DNA of 27,070 nt from CADCVW01 sp035644935. Lineage in GTDB: Bacteria; Pseudomonadota; Alphaproteobacteria; Sphingomonadales; Sphingomonadaceae. Numbering within the stretch: the stretch's first letter is position 1; each line of letters starts with the position of its first letter. Shown piece by piece: positions 13,915 to 21,772 of the stretch. The notes beneath the pieces are model-generated. The model was not told the DNA's origin. It did not search any database and was given only the letters and a program-made list of their open reading frames with translations. The position numbers and the translations under genes are program-made. The stretch covers positions 1 through 27,070 of the forward strand of contig DASQNO010000105.1 of assembly GCA_035644935.1 (NCBI GenBank), in the 5' to 3' direction.

Positions 13915-14391
13915 TCAGTCCACTTTTTCGATCGTCTCCTCGATCCGCGCGACGGTGACGCCGAGCAGCGTCACGCGCGCCCGGTTGAGCAGCGTGCGCC
14001 CGCCCGGCTGCAGGGTCAGCGTCTGGTTCATGCGCATGCCCCCCCGCTTCATTGGGTAGGCGAGGCTGAGCGTCGGGCCGCGCACGCTGGCGCTCACCGG
14101 ACCGGACGCGTCGGACAGGGTGCCGATCCAGTCGCCGTCGGCCGAGCGGCGGATGCGGAACGTCCGCTGCTGAGGCTTGCCGCCCAGGCGGATGTCCTGA
14201 TCGAGCACCAGCGTGCCGTCCGGCTCGATGCGGCCGACGCTGCTGACCTGGAGGCTTCGGGGCTGCGCCGCGGTCAGCGTCTTCACCGTTCCCGTGCCGC
14301 GCGTGGGGCCCGCGAAGAAGAGATCGGGCCGGAATTCGGCCGTGGCGGCGGTCGCCTGCGCGGCGGCCACCAGAAGCAAGGGCGTCAGCAT
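13915..14391 (-). CDS. DUF3833-family exported protein
   Basis: A 158-residue protein with an N-terminal hydrophobic signal segment (MLTPLLLVAAAQATA, cleavage near 16-18), so it is probably periplasmic. The body follows the DUF3833 pattern: LFFAGPTRGTGTV near residue 24, then alternating beta strands with RTFRIRRSADGDWIGTL, DASGPVSASVRGPTLSLAY, and a C-terminal LLNRARVTLLGVTVARIEETI. There is no lipobox cysteine, although some family members are lipoproteins. The function is unknown. It stands alone between a plus-strand gene on each side, so it is convergent with DUF6456 and divergent from the small membrane protein gene at 14501. Confidence 0.7.
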   Translation of the reverse strand: MLTPLLLVAAAQATAATAEFRPDLFFAGPTRGTGTVKTLTAAQPRSLQVSSVGRIEPDGTLVLDQDIRLGGKPQQRTFRIRRSADGDWIGTLSDASGPVSASVRGPTLSLAYPMKRGGMRMNQTLTLQPGGRTLLNRARVTLLGVTVARIEETIEKVD

Positions 14392-14500
14392 AAGCCGGTT
14401 AACGATCCGGCGCGACGACGGGTCCGACCGGTTGTCCGGGCCTGATGACGCACGCCGCCGCGCTCGCTACGGTGGCGGCCGACAAGCGAGGAGCGGGGGC

Positions 14501-14791
14501 ATGGCGGTGATCATCATTCCACAGGCGGACACCACGTCGATCCCGGCGCGTTTTCGCGAAGCCGGAGCGACGGAACCCGGACGCGCGATCGCCTGGGCGC
14601 CGCTCGGCAAGACGGAGGAGGCAAGCTTGGCCAAGCTGGTGGAGAGCGGCGCGATCGTTGAGATGCGGCCAGGCACCTGGTACCTGAACGAAGAGAAGCT
14701 CAAGGCGCAAAGCGCCGCACAAGGGCTGATCGTTGTCGCGGTGGCGCTTGTTCTTCTGTCTGGAGTGGGCCTTGCGGTGCTGATGCGGTGA
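14501..14791 (+). CDS. Small C-terminally anchored membrane protein
   Basis: A 96-residue protein from ATG 14501, with GAGGAG about seven bases upstream. The first 70 residues are soluble: ARFREAGATEPGRAIAWAPL, then ASLAKLVESGAIVEMRPGTW and YLNEEKLKAQ, which resemble a small helix-turn-helix or wing-like module ('residue-type: gene unit followed by a YLN edge'). A single transmembrane helix spans about 73-95 and ends LMR. No family was recognised. It precedes msrB by 66 bases on the same strand. Confidence 0.7.
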   Translation: MAVIIIPQADTTSIPARFREAGATEPGRAIAWAPLGKTEEASLAKLVESGAIVEMRPGTWYLNEEKLKAQSAAQGLIVVAVALVLLSGVGLAVLMR

Positions 14792-14857
14792 CGCCTTCGC
14801 GCCGGGCCGGCCCATACCGATATGCTTGTTACTTAAGCTCCTCGAAGGACTTCCATC

Positions 14858-15319
14858 ATGAACGACACGGCCGCCGCCCAGCATGACGCCTCCGGGTACG
14901 ACCTGACGCCCATCGACGGGGCCGAGCGCGCGCGGCTGGCGGCGCGGCTGACGCCGGAGGAGCGGCAGGTGCTGCTGGAGCACGGCACCGAGCGCGCGTT
15001 CTGCGGCACGCTGCTGAACAACAAGGCCGACGGGGTCTATGCCTGCCGGCTGTGCGGCCTGCCGCTGTTCAAGTCGGGGACCAAGTTCGAAAGCGGCACG
15101 GGCTGGCCGAGCTTCACCGAACCCTTCGACGCGCGTCACATCGCCGAGATCGTCGACCGCGCCTACGGCATGGTGCGCACCGAGGTCCGCTGCGCGCGCT
15201 GCGACGGGCATCTGGGTCACGTCTTCCCCGACGGCCCGCCGCCGACGGGGCAACGCTACTGCCTGAACTCCGCGGCGCTCGAGTTCTTCGGCGACGTGGC
15301 CGAGATCCCGGCGCGGTGA
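14858..15319 (+). CDS. msrB: Peptide-methionine (R)-S-oxide reductase
   Basis: A 153-residue cytosolic enzyme that reduces the R-epimer of methionine sulfoxide in proteins, using thioredoxin. Seen: LTPEERQVLLEHGTERAFCG, the zinc cysteines in CRLC (63, 66) and CARC (112, 115), GTGWPSF (80-86), GHLGHVFPDGP and the catalytic Cys135 in RYCLNSAAL. Cys49 (AFCG) is a candidate resolving cysteine. The start has GAAGGA a suitable distance upstream. The stop codon overlaps the next start as GTGA, so msrB leads a tightly coupled three-gene set with a small membrane protein and a glutathione transferase, consistent with an oxidative-damage repair cluster. Confidence 0.96.
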   Translation: MNDTAAAQHDASGYDLTPIDGAERARLAARLTPEERQVLLEHGTERAFCGTLLNNKADGVYACRLCGLPLFKSGTKFESGTGWPSFTEPFDARHIAEIVDRAYGMVRTEVRCARCDGHLGHVFPDGPPPTGQRYCLNSAALEFFGDVAEIPAR

Positions 15320-15480
15320 TCGCTGCCATCGTCGTCGTCTGCGCGCTGCTGTTCGTGCTGTTTTTGGTGGCCGCGGTCGCCGGCAATCGGGCGCAGACCC
15401 GCATGGTGGCGGAGCAGGCGGAGGCGGACCGGCGGCGCGCGGGGCGGGGAACAGATCAACAGGGAGAACAGCAACCATGA
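15316..15480 (+). CDS. Small membrane protein coupled to msrB (54 residues)
   Basis: Starts at GTG 15316, overlapping the msrB stop (GTGA), and ends with TGA overlapping the glutathione transferase ATG (ATGA). The N-terminal hydrophobic helix (IAAIVVVCALLFVLFLVAAV) is followed by a charged, Glu/Arg/Gln-rich cytoplasmic tail (AQTRMVAEQAEADRRRAG). The overlaps at both ends argue strongly that it is real. The function is unknown. Confidence 0.7.
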   Translation: MIAAIVVVCALLFVLFLVAAVAGNRAQTRMVAEQAEADRRRAGRGTDQQGEQQP

Positions 15481-16115
15481 TCGTCTTCGGCTCATCCATG
15501 TCTCCCTTTGTGCGCAAGGTGCTGGCCTTCGCGGCCGAAAAGGGGATCGACGTCGAATCGCGGCCCACTGGCCTTGCGTCGACCGACCCCGAGTTCCTGG
15601 CGGCAAGCCCGTTCGGCAAGATCCCGGCGCTGACCGATGGCGATTTCAGCATCTCGGACTCGACGGCGATCGTCGCCTATCTCGAAGCTTTGAAGCCGGA
15701 GCCGCCGCTGATCCCCGCCGAGCCCCGCGCGCGGGCGCGGACCATGTGGTTTGACGAGTTCGCCGACACGATGCTGTTCGCCACCGGTGGGACCATGTTC
15801 TTCAACCGAATCGTGGCGCCCCGATTCCTCGGACGTGACGGCGACCTGGCCGCCGCCGACAGAGCGGAGCGCGAGGACCTGCCCCGGCTGCTCGATTATC
15901 TGGACGGACAGATACCAGGCAGCGGGTTCCTTGTGGAGGACCGCCTGACGCTGGCCGATATCGCGGTGGCCAGCCCGTTCGCGAACCTAGGCCATTGCGG
16001 CGTCGACATCGCCGGCCGCACCAGGCTGTCGGACTATGTCTCGGCGATCCTGGCCCGGCCGAGTTTCGCCTCGTGGATTGAACGCGAGAAGCGCTTTCTG
16101 ACCCGTGCCGCCTGA
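15477..16115 (+). CDS. Glutathione S-transferase family protein
   Basis: A 212-residue protein with an N-terminal thioredoxin-fold domain (residues 1-78): FGSSMSPFVRKVLAFAAEKG supplies the N-terminal Ser region that could activate glutathione, FGKIPALTDGD carries the cis-proline, and ISDSTAIVAYLE is the gamma-glutamyl-binding SNAIL-like motif. The helical C-terminal domain (86-212) includes LTLADIAVASPF, the family N-capping motif (TxADI). It likely conjugates or reduces electrophiles or peroxides; the substrate is unknown. Its ATG overlaps the stop of the small membrane protein, and the upstream AGGGAGAACA gives a ribosome site. Confidence 0.92.
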   Translation: MIVFGSSMSPFVRKVLAFAAEKGIDVESRPTGLASTDPEFLAASPFGKIPALTDGDFSISDSTAIVAYLEALKPEPPLIPAEPRARARTMWFDEFADTMLFATGGTMFFNRIVAPRFLGRDGDLAAADRAEREDLPRLLDYLDGQIPGSGFLVEDRLTLADIAVASPFANLGHCGVDIAGRTRLSDYVSAILARPSFASWIEREKRFLTRAA

Positions 16116-16184
16116 AGCGGAAAAGACGCCCGGGCGCGATGTAGGTTAACGCCTCCGGTAAGAGCTTCGCAACCGTTGTACCCT

Positions 16185-18797
16185 ATGGATGTTGCCATGG
16201 GCGGCGATCTCATCGAAGCGAAGCGGCTGGACGCGTTGCGGGCGCTCGACATCCTCGACAGCGCACGCGACCCGGATCTGGATCAGGTGGTCGGCCTCGC
16301 CGCCGGCCTGTTCGGCGTACCCGTCGCGCTGCTCACCATCACCGCGGAGTCGCGCAACTGGTTCAAGGCGCGGTTCGGGACCGAACTGCCCGAAAGCCCG
16401 CGCGACATATCCTTCTGTACCTGGGCGATCGGCGGCGAGTCCTTGTTCGAAGTGCCCGATTGCACGCGCGACGCGCGCTTTGCCGCCAATCCGCTGGTCA
16501 CCGGGCCGGCGAACATTCGATACTATGCCGGCATGCCCATCCGGATCGCCGGTCACGCCATCGGAACCCTGTGCCTGCTGGACACCGCGCCGCGGCCGCC
16601 GCTCGACGACCTCGCGCGGCAGCGCCTCGCGGACCTTGCGGCGTTGGTCATGACCCTGATCGAGGCCAGGCGGCTGCGGCGGTTCGGTGCCCTCTCTATG
16701 GCGGTGGCGCAGGCGACGCCCGACGCAATCATCTGTGCCGGCACAGACGGCCTGATCACGCAGTGGAACCGCGGCGCGGAAGCGATCTTCGGGTACAGCG
16801 CACGCGAAGCGATCGGGCAGCCACTCGAACTCATCGTGCCAGCCGCGTTGCGGGACCCGCACGGGACGGGAATGACGCGGTTCAAGCGGACAGGAGAGGG
16901 CAAGCAGGTCGGCGCCACCGTTGAAGTGCCCGCTATGCGCAAGGACGGCACGGAGGTGCCGGTCGAACTCTCGCTTGCGAGTTGGCAGGACGCCGACGGG
17001 CGGCCGGCGGGCTTCGGCGCCATCCTGCGCGAACTGACCGCGCGAAAGGCGGAAGAGGAGCAGCGTGCCGCCGCGCAGCGCTTCGCCGACGAGGTTTGCC
17101 AGAACCTGCCCGCGACCCTGTTCGTCAAGGATGCCGCGACGCTGCGCTATATGCTGTTCAACCGCGCGGGCGAGACGTTGACGGGCGTTCCGTCCGACGA
17201 GATCGTCGGCCGTACGGACGCGGAAATCTGGCCCGACATGGCGGCCGGCTATACCGAGCGCGACACCCGCGTGATCGAAACGGGCGTCAGCGAAAGTTTT
17301 GAAAGCGAAGTCACGCGACGCGACGGCAGGACGCGCATCATGCGGACGCGGCGCGTCCTGGTTCATGACGAGGCCGGCGCACCCGCCTACATCTTAGGTA
17401 TCGGCGAAGACGTCACCGAATGGCGGCGTGCGCAGCAGCAGCTGGCTTATGCCGCCGGGCACGACGCGCTGACCGGATTGTACAACCGCGACCATTTCCT
17501 TTGGGCGCTGGAAGCGGCCTTGGCGCAGCAGTGCGCGCCCGGCCAGCGACCTTCGGGCGAAGTCGCGTTGCTTGCGCTGGACCTCGATCGCTTCTCCAGT
17601 ATCGTCGACATGTTCGGCCGCACCGCGTCCGACGCGCTGCTGGTCGATGTCGCGACCAAGGTGCGGCTGGCGCTAAAGCCGGGCGCCTGCGCGGCGCGGT
17701 TCGACGCGGACCGGTTCTTCATCATGCTGATCGGACCGGGAGCGCCGAACCGGGCGGAAGCGCTTGCCCGCGAACTGCTCGGCGGCCTGGCGACGCCTGG
17801 CAAGGAGGAGCGGAGACCCCAGGCGCGCGCCCGGATCGGCATCGCCGCCGCTCCGCGCGACGGCCTCAGCGGGGAAGCGCTGATCGCCAGCGCCGAACTG
17901 GCCGCGTTGCGCGCCAAGAGCGTAGCGGCGCTGCCCGCACCGGGCGCGACGCCCGGCGCCGCAGGCTGGCGCATCGGCTTTTTCGAACGGTCGCAGAACG
18001 AGGCCGCCAAGCGGCGGCGACGGGTGGAGGAACGCCTGATCCGCGCGGTGGCGGACGGCGAAATCGACGTTCACTACCAGCCGCTGGTCGAGCTTCGGAG
18101 CGGGCGCACGGCGGGCTACGAAGCGCTGGCCCGCTGGCGCGACGCGGAGCTGGGCGTTGTCTCGCCAGTGGAGTTCATTCCGGTCGCTGAAGCCAACGGT
18201 CTAATCGCAAAGCTCGGCGCATTGGTTCTCGGCAAGGCGGCGCGCGAAGCGGTCGGTTGGGACGACGAAACGCGGCTTTCCGTGAACTTCAGCGCCGCTC
18301 AGTTCGCCGACCTTGGCCTCTTCGACGCGGTCGAGGCGACGCTTGCGGGCGCGGGGTTCGATCCGGAGCGGCTGGAGGTGGAGATCACCGAAAGCCTGCT
18401 GATCGCGCCGCACGAGCGTGTACTGGACACCTTGCGCCGCTTCAAGGCAATGGGCGCGACGATCGCCATGGACGATTTCGGTACGGGCTATTCCTCGCTC
18501 AGCTATTTCTGCAGCTTCCCATTCGACAAGGTGAAGATCGACCAGTCCTTCGTCCGCGACATGACGACCAAGCGCGAGGCCCGCGCCATCGTGCGCGCGG
18601 TGATCGGATTGGCGCACGGCATCGGAATGACCGTCGTCGGCGAAGGCGTGGAAACGCAGGACCAGCTCGACGCGCTCACTGTTGAAGGCTGCGACTTGGC
18701 GCAGGGCTTCCTGATTGGCCGCCCGGCGGCAAGCGCGGGCCGCGCGTCGTCACCACCGTTGACGCTTGTGGGAAAGCGAAGCGCCGCCGCCGGCTAA
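16185..18797 (+). CDS. GAF-PAS-PAS-GGDEF-EAL protein, probable c-di-GMP phosphodiesterase
   Basis: An 870-residue multidomain signalling protein without a clear membrane segment. In order: a GAF domain (about 15-155; SRNWFKARFG, DISFCTWAI, ANIRYYAGMPI), a PAS domain (about 165-285; ATPDAIICAGTDGLITQWN), a second PAS (about 295-410), GGDEF (about 420-580) and EAL (about 615-855). The GGDEF signature is DADRF (507-511), lacking both glycines and the catalytic Glu, so cyclase activity is not expected. The EAL part is intact: EAL 646-648, VNFSAAQF, EITES, DDFGTGYSSL, KIDQSF, GEGVET, QGFLIGRP. It likely degrades c-di-GMP under sensory control. ATG 16185 is used; 16197 and a TTG at 16176 are alternatives. 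Confidence 0.92.
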   Translation: MDVAMGGDLIEAKRLDALRALDILDSARDPDLDQVVGLAAGLFGVPVALLTITAESRNWFKARFGTELPESPRDISFCTWAIGGESLFEVPDCTRDARFAANPLVTGPANIRYYAGMPIRIAGHAIGTLCLLDTAPRPPLDDLARQRLADLAALVMTLIEARRLRRFGALSMAVAQATPDAIICAGTDGLITQWNRGAEAIFGYSAREAIGQPLELIVPAALRDPHGTGMTRFKRTGEGKQVGATVEVPAMRKDGTEVPVELSLASWQDADGRPAGFGAILRELTARKAEEEQRAAAQRFADEVCQNLPATLFVKDAATLRYMLFNRAGETLTGVPSDEIVGRTDAEIWPDMAAGYTERDTRVIETGVSESFESEVTRRDGRTRIMRTRRVLVHDEAGAPAYILGIGEDVTEWRRAQQQLAYAAGHDALTGLYNRDHFLWALEAALAQQCAPGQRPSGEVALLALDLDRFSSIVDMFGRTASDALLVDVATKVRLALKPGACAARFDADRFFIMLIGPGAPNRAEALARELLGGLATPGKEERRPQARARIGIAAAPRDGLSGEALIASAELAALRAKSVAALPAPGATPGAAGWRIGFFERSQNEAAKRRRRVEERLIRAVADGEIDVHYQPLVELRSGRTAGYEALARWRDAELGVVSPVEFIPVAEANGLIAKLGALVLGKAAREAVGWDDETRLSVNFSAAQFADLGLFDAVEATLAGAGFDPERLEVEITESLLIAPHERVLDTLRRFKAMGATIAMDDFGTGYSSLSYFCSFPFDKVKIDQSFVRDMTTKREARAIVRAVIGLAHGIGMTVVGEGVETQDQLDALTVEGCDLAQGFLIGRPAASAGRASSPPLTLVGKRSAAAG

Positions 18798-18815
18798 ACC
18801 GAAATGCGCGGGGGC

Positions 18816-19058
18816 TTAAAGGCCAGAAACAGCAAGCGCCTCGATGAACGGGACCGTAACGACCGAGCGGCCATCCGCCCCCAGGACTTCGATATGGCAG
18901 CTGAGGCATAGCCGTCCTTCCGCGACCTCCGCGCTCATGATGGCGCGGGCTTCGGCCAGCGCCTGCGCGCGCGCGGCGCCCTCGTTCACGAGCAGCACGC
19001 CTTCTTCGTCCAACGTGCAATGGCCGCATTCGTGCAGGTTGAAGTAGAAGCGAGTCAT
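18816..19058 (-). CDS. DUF6894-family small protein
   Basis: An 80-residue protein from the ATG at 19056-19058. It begins MTRFYFNLHECGHCTLDEEG and continues GAARAQALAEARAIMSAEVA, EGRLCLSCHIEV and VVTVPFIEAL, the pattern of the DUF6894 family common in alphaproteobacteria. It has more cysteines than usual (two in HECGHC, two in LCLSC), which is odd for the family and could bind a metal. A frame extending 19 residues upstream adds a hydrophobic segment but loses the family start. It is convergent with the EAL gene and divergent from the dehydrogenase pair. Confidence 0.8.
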   Translation of the reverse strand: MTRFYFNLHECGHCTLDEEGVLLVNEGAARAQALAEARAIMSAEVAEGRLCLSCHIEVLGADGRSVVTVPFIEALAVSGL

Positions 19059-19110
19059 TTCAGCCGCGTACGCTGCCGGCGCCGCTGGCGCGACAACGAA
19101 CATCAAGTTG

Positions 19111-19126
19111 GTCACAATTTGTCACA
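19111..19126. promoter_or_regulatory. GTCACA direct repeat in divergent intergenic region
   Basis: GTCACAATTTGTCACA consists of two identical GTCACA half-sites 10 bases apart, one helical turn, in the 171 bases between the DUF6894 gene and the dehydrogenase gene. The AT-rich spacer stands out in GC-rich DNA. It looks like a tandem activator or repressor site, but the regulator is unknown. Confidence 0.35.
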
Positions 19127-19229
19127 TGCCAGCGGGCAAGATCGGCAAGGCGCGAGCCCCCTCCGCGGTGTTTACATCGCCGGAGCCCGCGGTAGCAGGG
19201 CGCCGGATCACTACGAATAAGGTATGAAC

Positions 19230-20195
19230 ATGAACAGCATGCACGCGGCCATCTTGGACGCGCCGGGGCGGCTGCGCGTCACGTCGGTGCCGGTTCCGGA
19301 GCCCGGGCCGGGGCAGGTGCGCGTGCGGCTGGAAGGATGCGGAGTTTGCGCATCCAACCTGACGCCGTGGGCAGGTCCCGAATGGATGCAATACCCGACC
19401 GAGGCGGGCGCGCTCGGCCACGAAGGCTGGGGCACGATCGACGCGGTGGGGGCGGGGGTCGAGGGACTAAGCGCGGGCGATCGCGTCGCGGCCCTGTCGT
19501 ACAAGAGCTATGCGGGATTCGACATCGCGGGCGCGGACATGGTGGTGAAGCTGCCCGTCGCGCTGGCAGGCCAGCCGTTTCCGGGCGAACCTCTGGGATG
19601 CGCGATGAACATCTTCGCGCGATGCAACATCCGGGAGGGGCAGACGGTGGCGATCGTTGGCATCGGCTTTCTGGGGGCGCTGCTGACGCGGCTGGCGACG
19701 GACGCGGGCGCGCGCGTGATCGCGATCTCGCGGCGGGCCTACAGCCTGGAGGTCGCGCGGGCGTTCGGCGCCGCGGAAGCGATCACGATGGACGATCACT
19801 ACGCGATCATCGAGCGCGTCAAGGATTTGACCGGCGGGACATTCTGCGATCGCGTGATCGAGGCGGTGGGCAAGCAATGGCCGCTGGACCTGGCGGGCGA
19901 GCTGGTGCGCGAGCGGGGAAAACTGATCGTCGCGGGCTATCACCAGGATGGGCCGCGGACGATCAACATGCAGCTTTGGAACTGGCGCGGGATCGACGTC
20001 GTCAACGCGCACGAGCGCGATCCGGCGGTGTACATGGCGGGGATCCGTGCGGCGGTGGATGCGGTCGCGTCCGGGCGGCTCGACCCGTCGCCGCTCTATA
20101 CGCACCGCTATCCGCTGGAACGGCTGGACGAGGCGCTGGATGCGACGCGGGACCGGCCGGACGGGTTCCTGAAAGCTTTGGTGACGCTGTCGTGA
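19230..20195 (+). CDS. Medium-chain zinc-type dehydrogenase (MDR family)
   Basis: A 321-residue cytosolic NAD(P)-dependent oxidoreductase. The GroES-like N-terminal domain has the catalytic zinc ligand region GCGVCASN (Cys37, Cys40) and the GHEGWG motif (His64-Glu65). The Rossmann domain has VGIGFLGALL (about 144-153) and AISRRAYSL after the second strand. The structural-zinc lobe with four cysteines is absent. ATG 19230 is preferred over 19224 because AAGG lies seven bases upstream of it and only one base before the earlier ATG. The stop overlaps the next start as GTGA, so it works with the Gfo/Idh/MocA enzyme, probably in sugar, cyclitol or glycoside oxidation. The substrate is not identifiable. 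Confidence 0.88.
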   Translation: MNSMHAAILDAPGRLRVTSVPVPEPGPGQVRVRLEGCGVCASNLTPWAGPEWMQYPTEAGALGHEGWGTIDAVGAGVEGLSAGDRVAALSYKSYAGFDIAGADMVVKLPVALAGQPFPGEPLGCAMNIFARCNIREGQTVAIVGIGFLGALLTRLATDAGARVIAISRRAYSLEVARAFGAAEAITMDDHYAIIERVKDLTGGTFCDRVIEAVGKQWPLDLAGELVRERGKLIVAGYHQDGPRTINMQLWNWRGIDVVNAHERDPAVYMAGIRAAVDAVASGRLDPSPLYTHRYPLERLDEALDATRDRPDGFLKALVTLS

Positions 20196-21178
20196 CGCGG
20201 CCGCGCGTCGGTTTTCTGGGCGTCGGCTGGATTGGCCGCAACCGCATGGAGGCGATGCTGGCGACGGGCGCGGTGGACGCGGTCGCGATCGCCGATCCCA
20301 GCGCGGAAACGGCCGCGGAGGCTGCCGGACTTGCGCCTGGGGCGGTGCGGGTGGCGAGCCTGGACGAGATGCTGGACTTCGGCGTCGATGGGGTGGTGAT
20401 CGCGACGCCCAGCGCGCTGCACGCCCACCAGGCAATTCAGGCGCTGGAACGTGGCGCGGCGGTGTTCTGCCAGAAGCCGCTCGGCCGCAGCGCCGCCGAG
20501 ACGGGCGCGGTGGTCGAGGCCGCGCGCGCCGCCGATCGCCTGCTCGCGGTCGACCTGTCGTACCGCTTTACCCAAGGCATGTTCGCGATTCGCGACCTGG
20601 TGCGGACGGGCGCGCTGGGCCGGGTGTTCGCGGTCGACCTGGTGTTTCACAATGCCTACGGGCCGGATAAGCCGTGGTTCTACGACCGCGCGCTGTCGGG
20701 CGGCGGCTGCGTCATGGATCTGGGCGTGCACCTCGTCGATCTTGCACTGTGGGCGCTGGACTTCCCCGAGGTGACGGGCGTGTCCTCGCGGCTGTTCGCG
20801 GGCGGGGCGCCGCTGGACCGCGCGTCGGCCGCCGTCGAGGATTATGCGGTGGCAAGCTTGGACCTGGCGCCGGGCGTCGCGGTGCGGCTCGCCTGTTCCT
20901 GGCGGCTGCCGGCGGGGCAGAACGCCGTGATCTCCGTCGAGCTTTACGGAACGGCCGGCGGCGCGTCGATGCGCAACCTCCACGGCGGTTTCGCCGAGTT
21001 CGCGGCGGCGCGGCACGAGGGAACGGCGACCGTCCCGCTTGGCGGCCCCGACGCGGCGTGGAGCGGCGGCGCGGCGGCGGACTGGGCGATGCGCCTGGCG
21101 GCGGGCGAGCGCTTCGACCGGGCGTCGGAGCAGCTGACGCGGACCGCGGCGGTGCTCGACCGGATCTACGCGGGCTGA
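20192..21178 (+). CDS. Gfo/Idh/MocA-family oxidoreductase
   Basis: A 328-residue protein starting at GTG 20192, inside the stop of the upstream dehydrogenase. The N-terminal Rossmann domain shows RVGFLGVGWIGRNRM (glycine motif) and VVIATPSALHAHQAI. The catalytic Lys95 lies in CQKPLG (EKP-type motif with Gln for Glu), and GGCVMDLGVHLVDLAL gives the Asp176/His180 pair of the active site. These residues are intact, so it should oxidise or reduce a sugar-like substrate with NAD(P). Co-translation with a medium-chain dehydrogenase suggests successive steps on one compound, or an oxidation/reduction pair such as epimerisation via a keto intermediate. Confidence 0.9.
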   Translation: MTRPRVGFLGVGWIGRNRMEAMLATGAVDAVAIADPSAETAAEAAGLAPGAVRVASLDEMLDFGVDGVVIATPSALHAHQAIQALERGAAVFCQKPLGRSAAETGAVVEAARAADRLLAVDLSYRFTQGMFAIRDLVRTGALGRVFAVDLVFHNAYGPDKPWFYDRALSGGGCVMDLGVHLVDLALWALDFPEVTGVSSRLFAGGAPLDRASAAVEDYAVASLDLAPGVAVRLACSWRLPAGQNAVISVELYGTAGGASMRNLHGGFAEFAAARHEGTATVPLGGPDAAWSGGAAADWAMRLAAGERFDRASEQLTRTAAVLDRIYAG

Positions 21179-21191
21179 GGCGGCGGTGAGC

Positions 21192-21216
21192 GGAACGCGC
21201 CTCGATTCAGAGGGTT
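21192..21216 (+). promoter_or_regulatory. EcfG-type (general stress response) promoter
   Basis: GGAAC at 21192-21196, a 17-base spacer, and GTT at 21214-21216 match the alphaproteobacterial EcfG consensus (GGAAC, N16-17, GTT). It sits about 36 bases upstream of the CBS-protein start, a normal distance for a short leader. No equally good match was seen upstream of other genes here. Confidence 0.6.
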
Positions 21217-21251
21217 TGAGCAGGACAGTATCCGTCCAGGAGTTCCGCCCG

Positions 21252-21683
21252 ATGAACGTCGCCGATGTCATGACCAGTCAAGTCGAAACCATAACGCCCG
21301 ATCAAACGGTGGGCGAGGCCGCGCAGTTGATGCAACAGCTCGATACGGGCGTGCTTCCGGTGGGCGAGAACGACCGGCTGGTCGGCATGGTAACCGATCG
21401 CGACATCGTGGTGCGCGTGCTGGCCAACGGCCGCGGCCCCGACGCGCCCGTGCGCGAGGCGATGACCGAAAGCGTGCTTTACTGCTTCGAGGACGACAGC
21501 ATCGAGGACGCCGCGCGGCAGATGGGCGACGCACAGGTTCGCCGCCTGCCGGTGATGAACCGGGACAAGCGGCTGGTTGGCATCATCGCGCTGGGCGATC
21601 TGGCGTTGGCAGCCGACAGCGGCGTCGTCGACGCGGCGATCACGGGCATTTCGGAGCGGCCGGAGGAACGCGGGGACGACTAG
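21252..21683 (+). CDS. CBS-domain pair protein
   Basis: A 143-residue cytosolic protein made of two tandem CBS domains, a Bateman module that binds adenine nucleotides in related proteins. Domain 1 covers about 1-60 (NVADVMTSQVETITPDQTVG, LPVGENDRLVGMVTDRDIVV) and domain 2 about 66-125 (VREAMTESVLYCFEDDSIED, RLPVMNRDKRLVGIIALGDL). There is no attached catalytic domain, so it is a stand-alone sensor or regulator. ATG 21252 has AGGAG nine bases upstream; a longer frame from 21186 includes the promoter itself and is rejected. An EcfG-like promoter immediately upstream suggests stress induction. Confidence 0.92.
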   Translation: MNVADVMTSQVETITPDQTVGEAAQLMQQLDTGVLPVGENDRLVGMVTDRDIVVRVLANGRGPDAPVREAMTESVLYCFEDDSIEDAARQMGDAQVRRLPVMNRDKRLVGIIALGDLALAADSGVVDAAITGISERPEERGDD

Positions 21684-21744
21684 CTCGACGTCGTCGCGGC
21701 GGTGGGCGGGGTCTTGGCGAGCTCCGAAACCGTACCATGCACCC

Positions 21745-21772
21745 GTTAGGTCCCGGGTTCGCCGGGATCACG
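21745..21772. repeat. Degenerate REP-like palindrome between convergent genes
   Basis: The segment around TCCCGGGTTCGCCGGGA forms a six-base-pair hairpin with a five-base loop. It resembles a decayed single unit of the 40-158 repeat. It lies between the CBS gene and the HAD gene, whose stop codon starts at 21775, and could serve as a terminator for either. Confidence 0.5.

Noticed and set aside
16146..16151. GTTAAC upstream of the EAL gene as a CtrA site
   Set aside because: Only one half-site is present, with no TTAA seven bases away, so the match is not supported.
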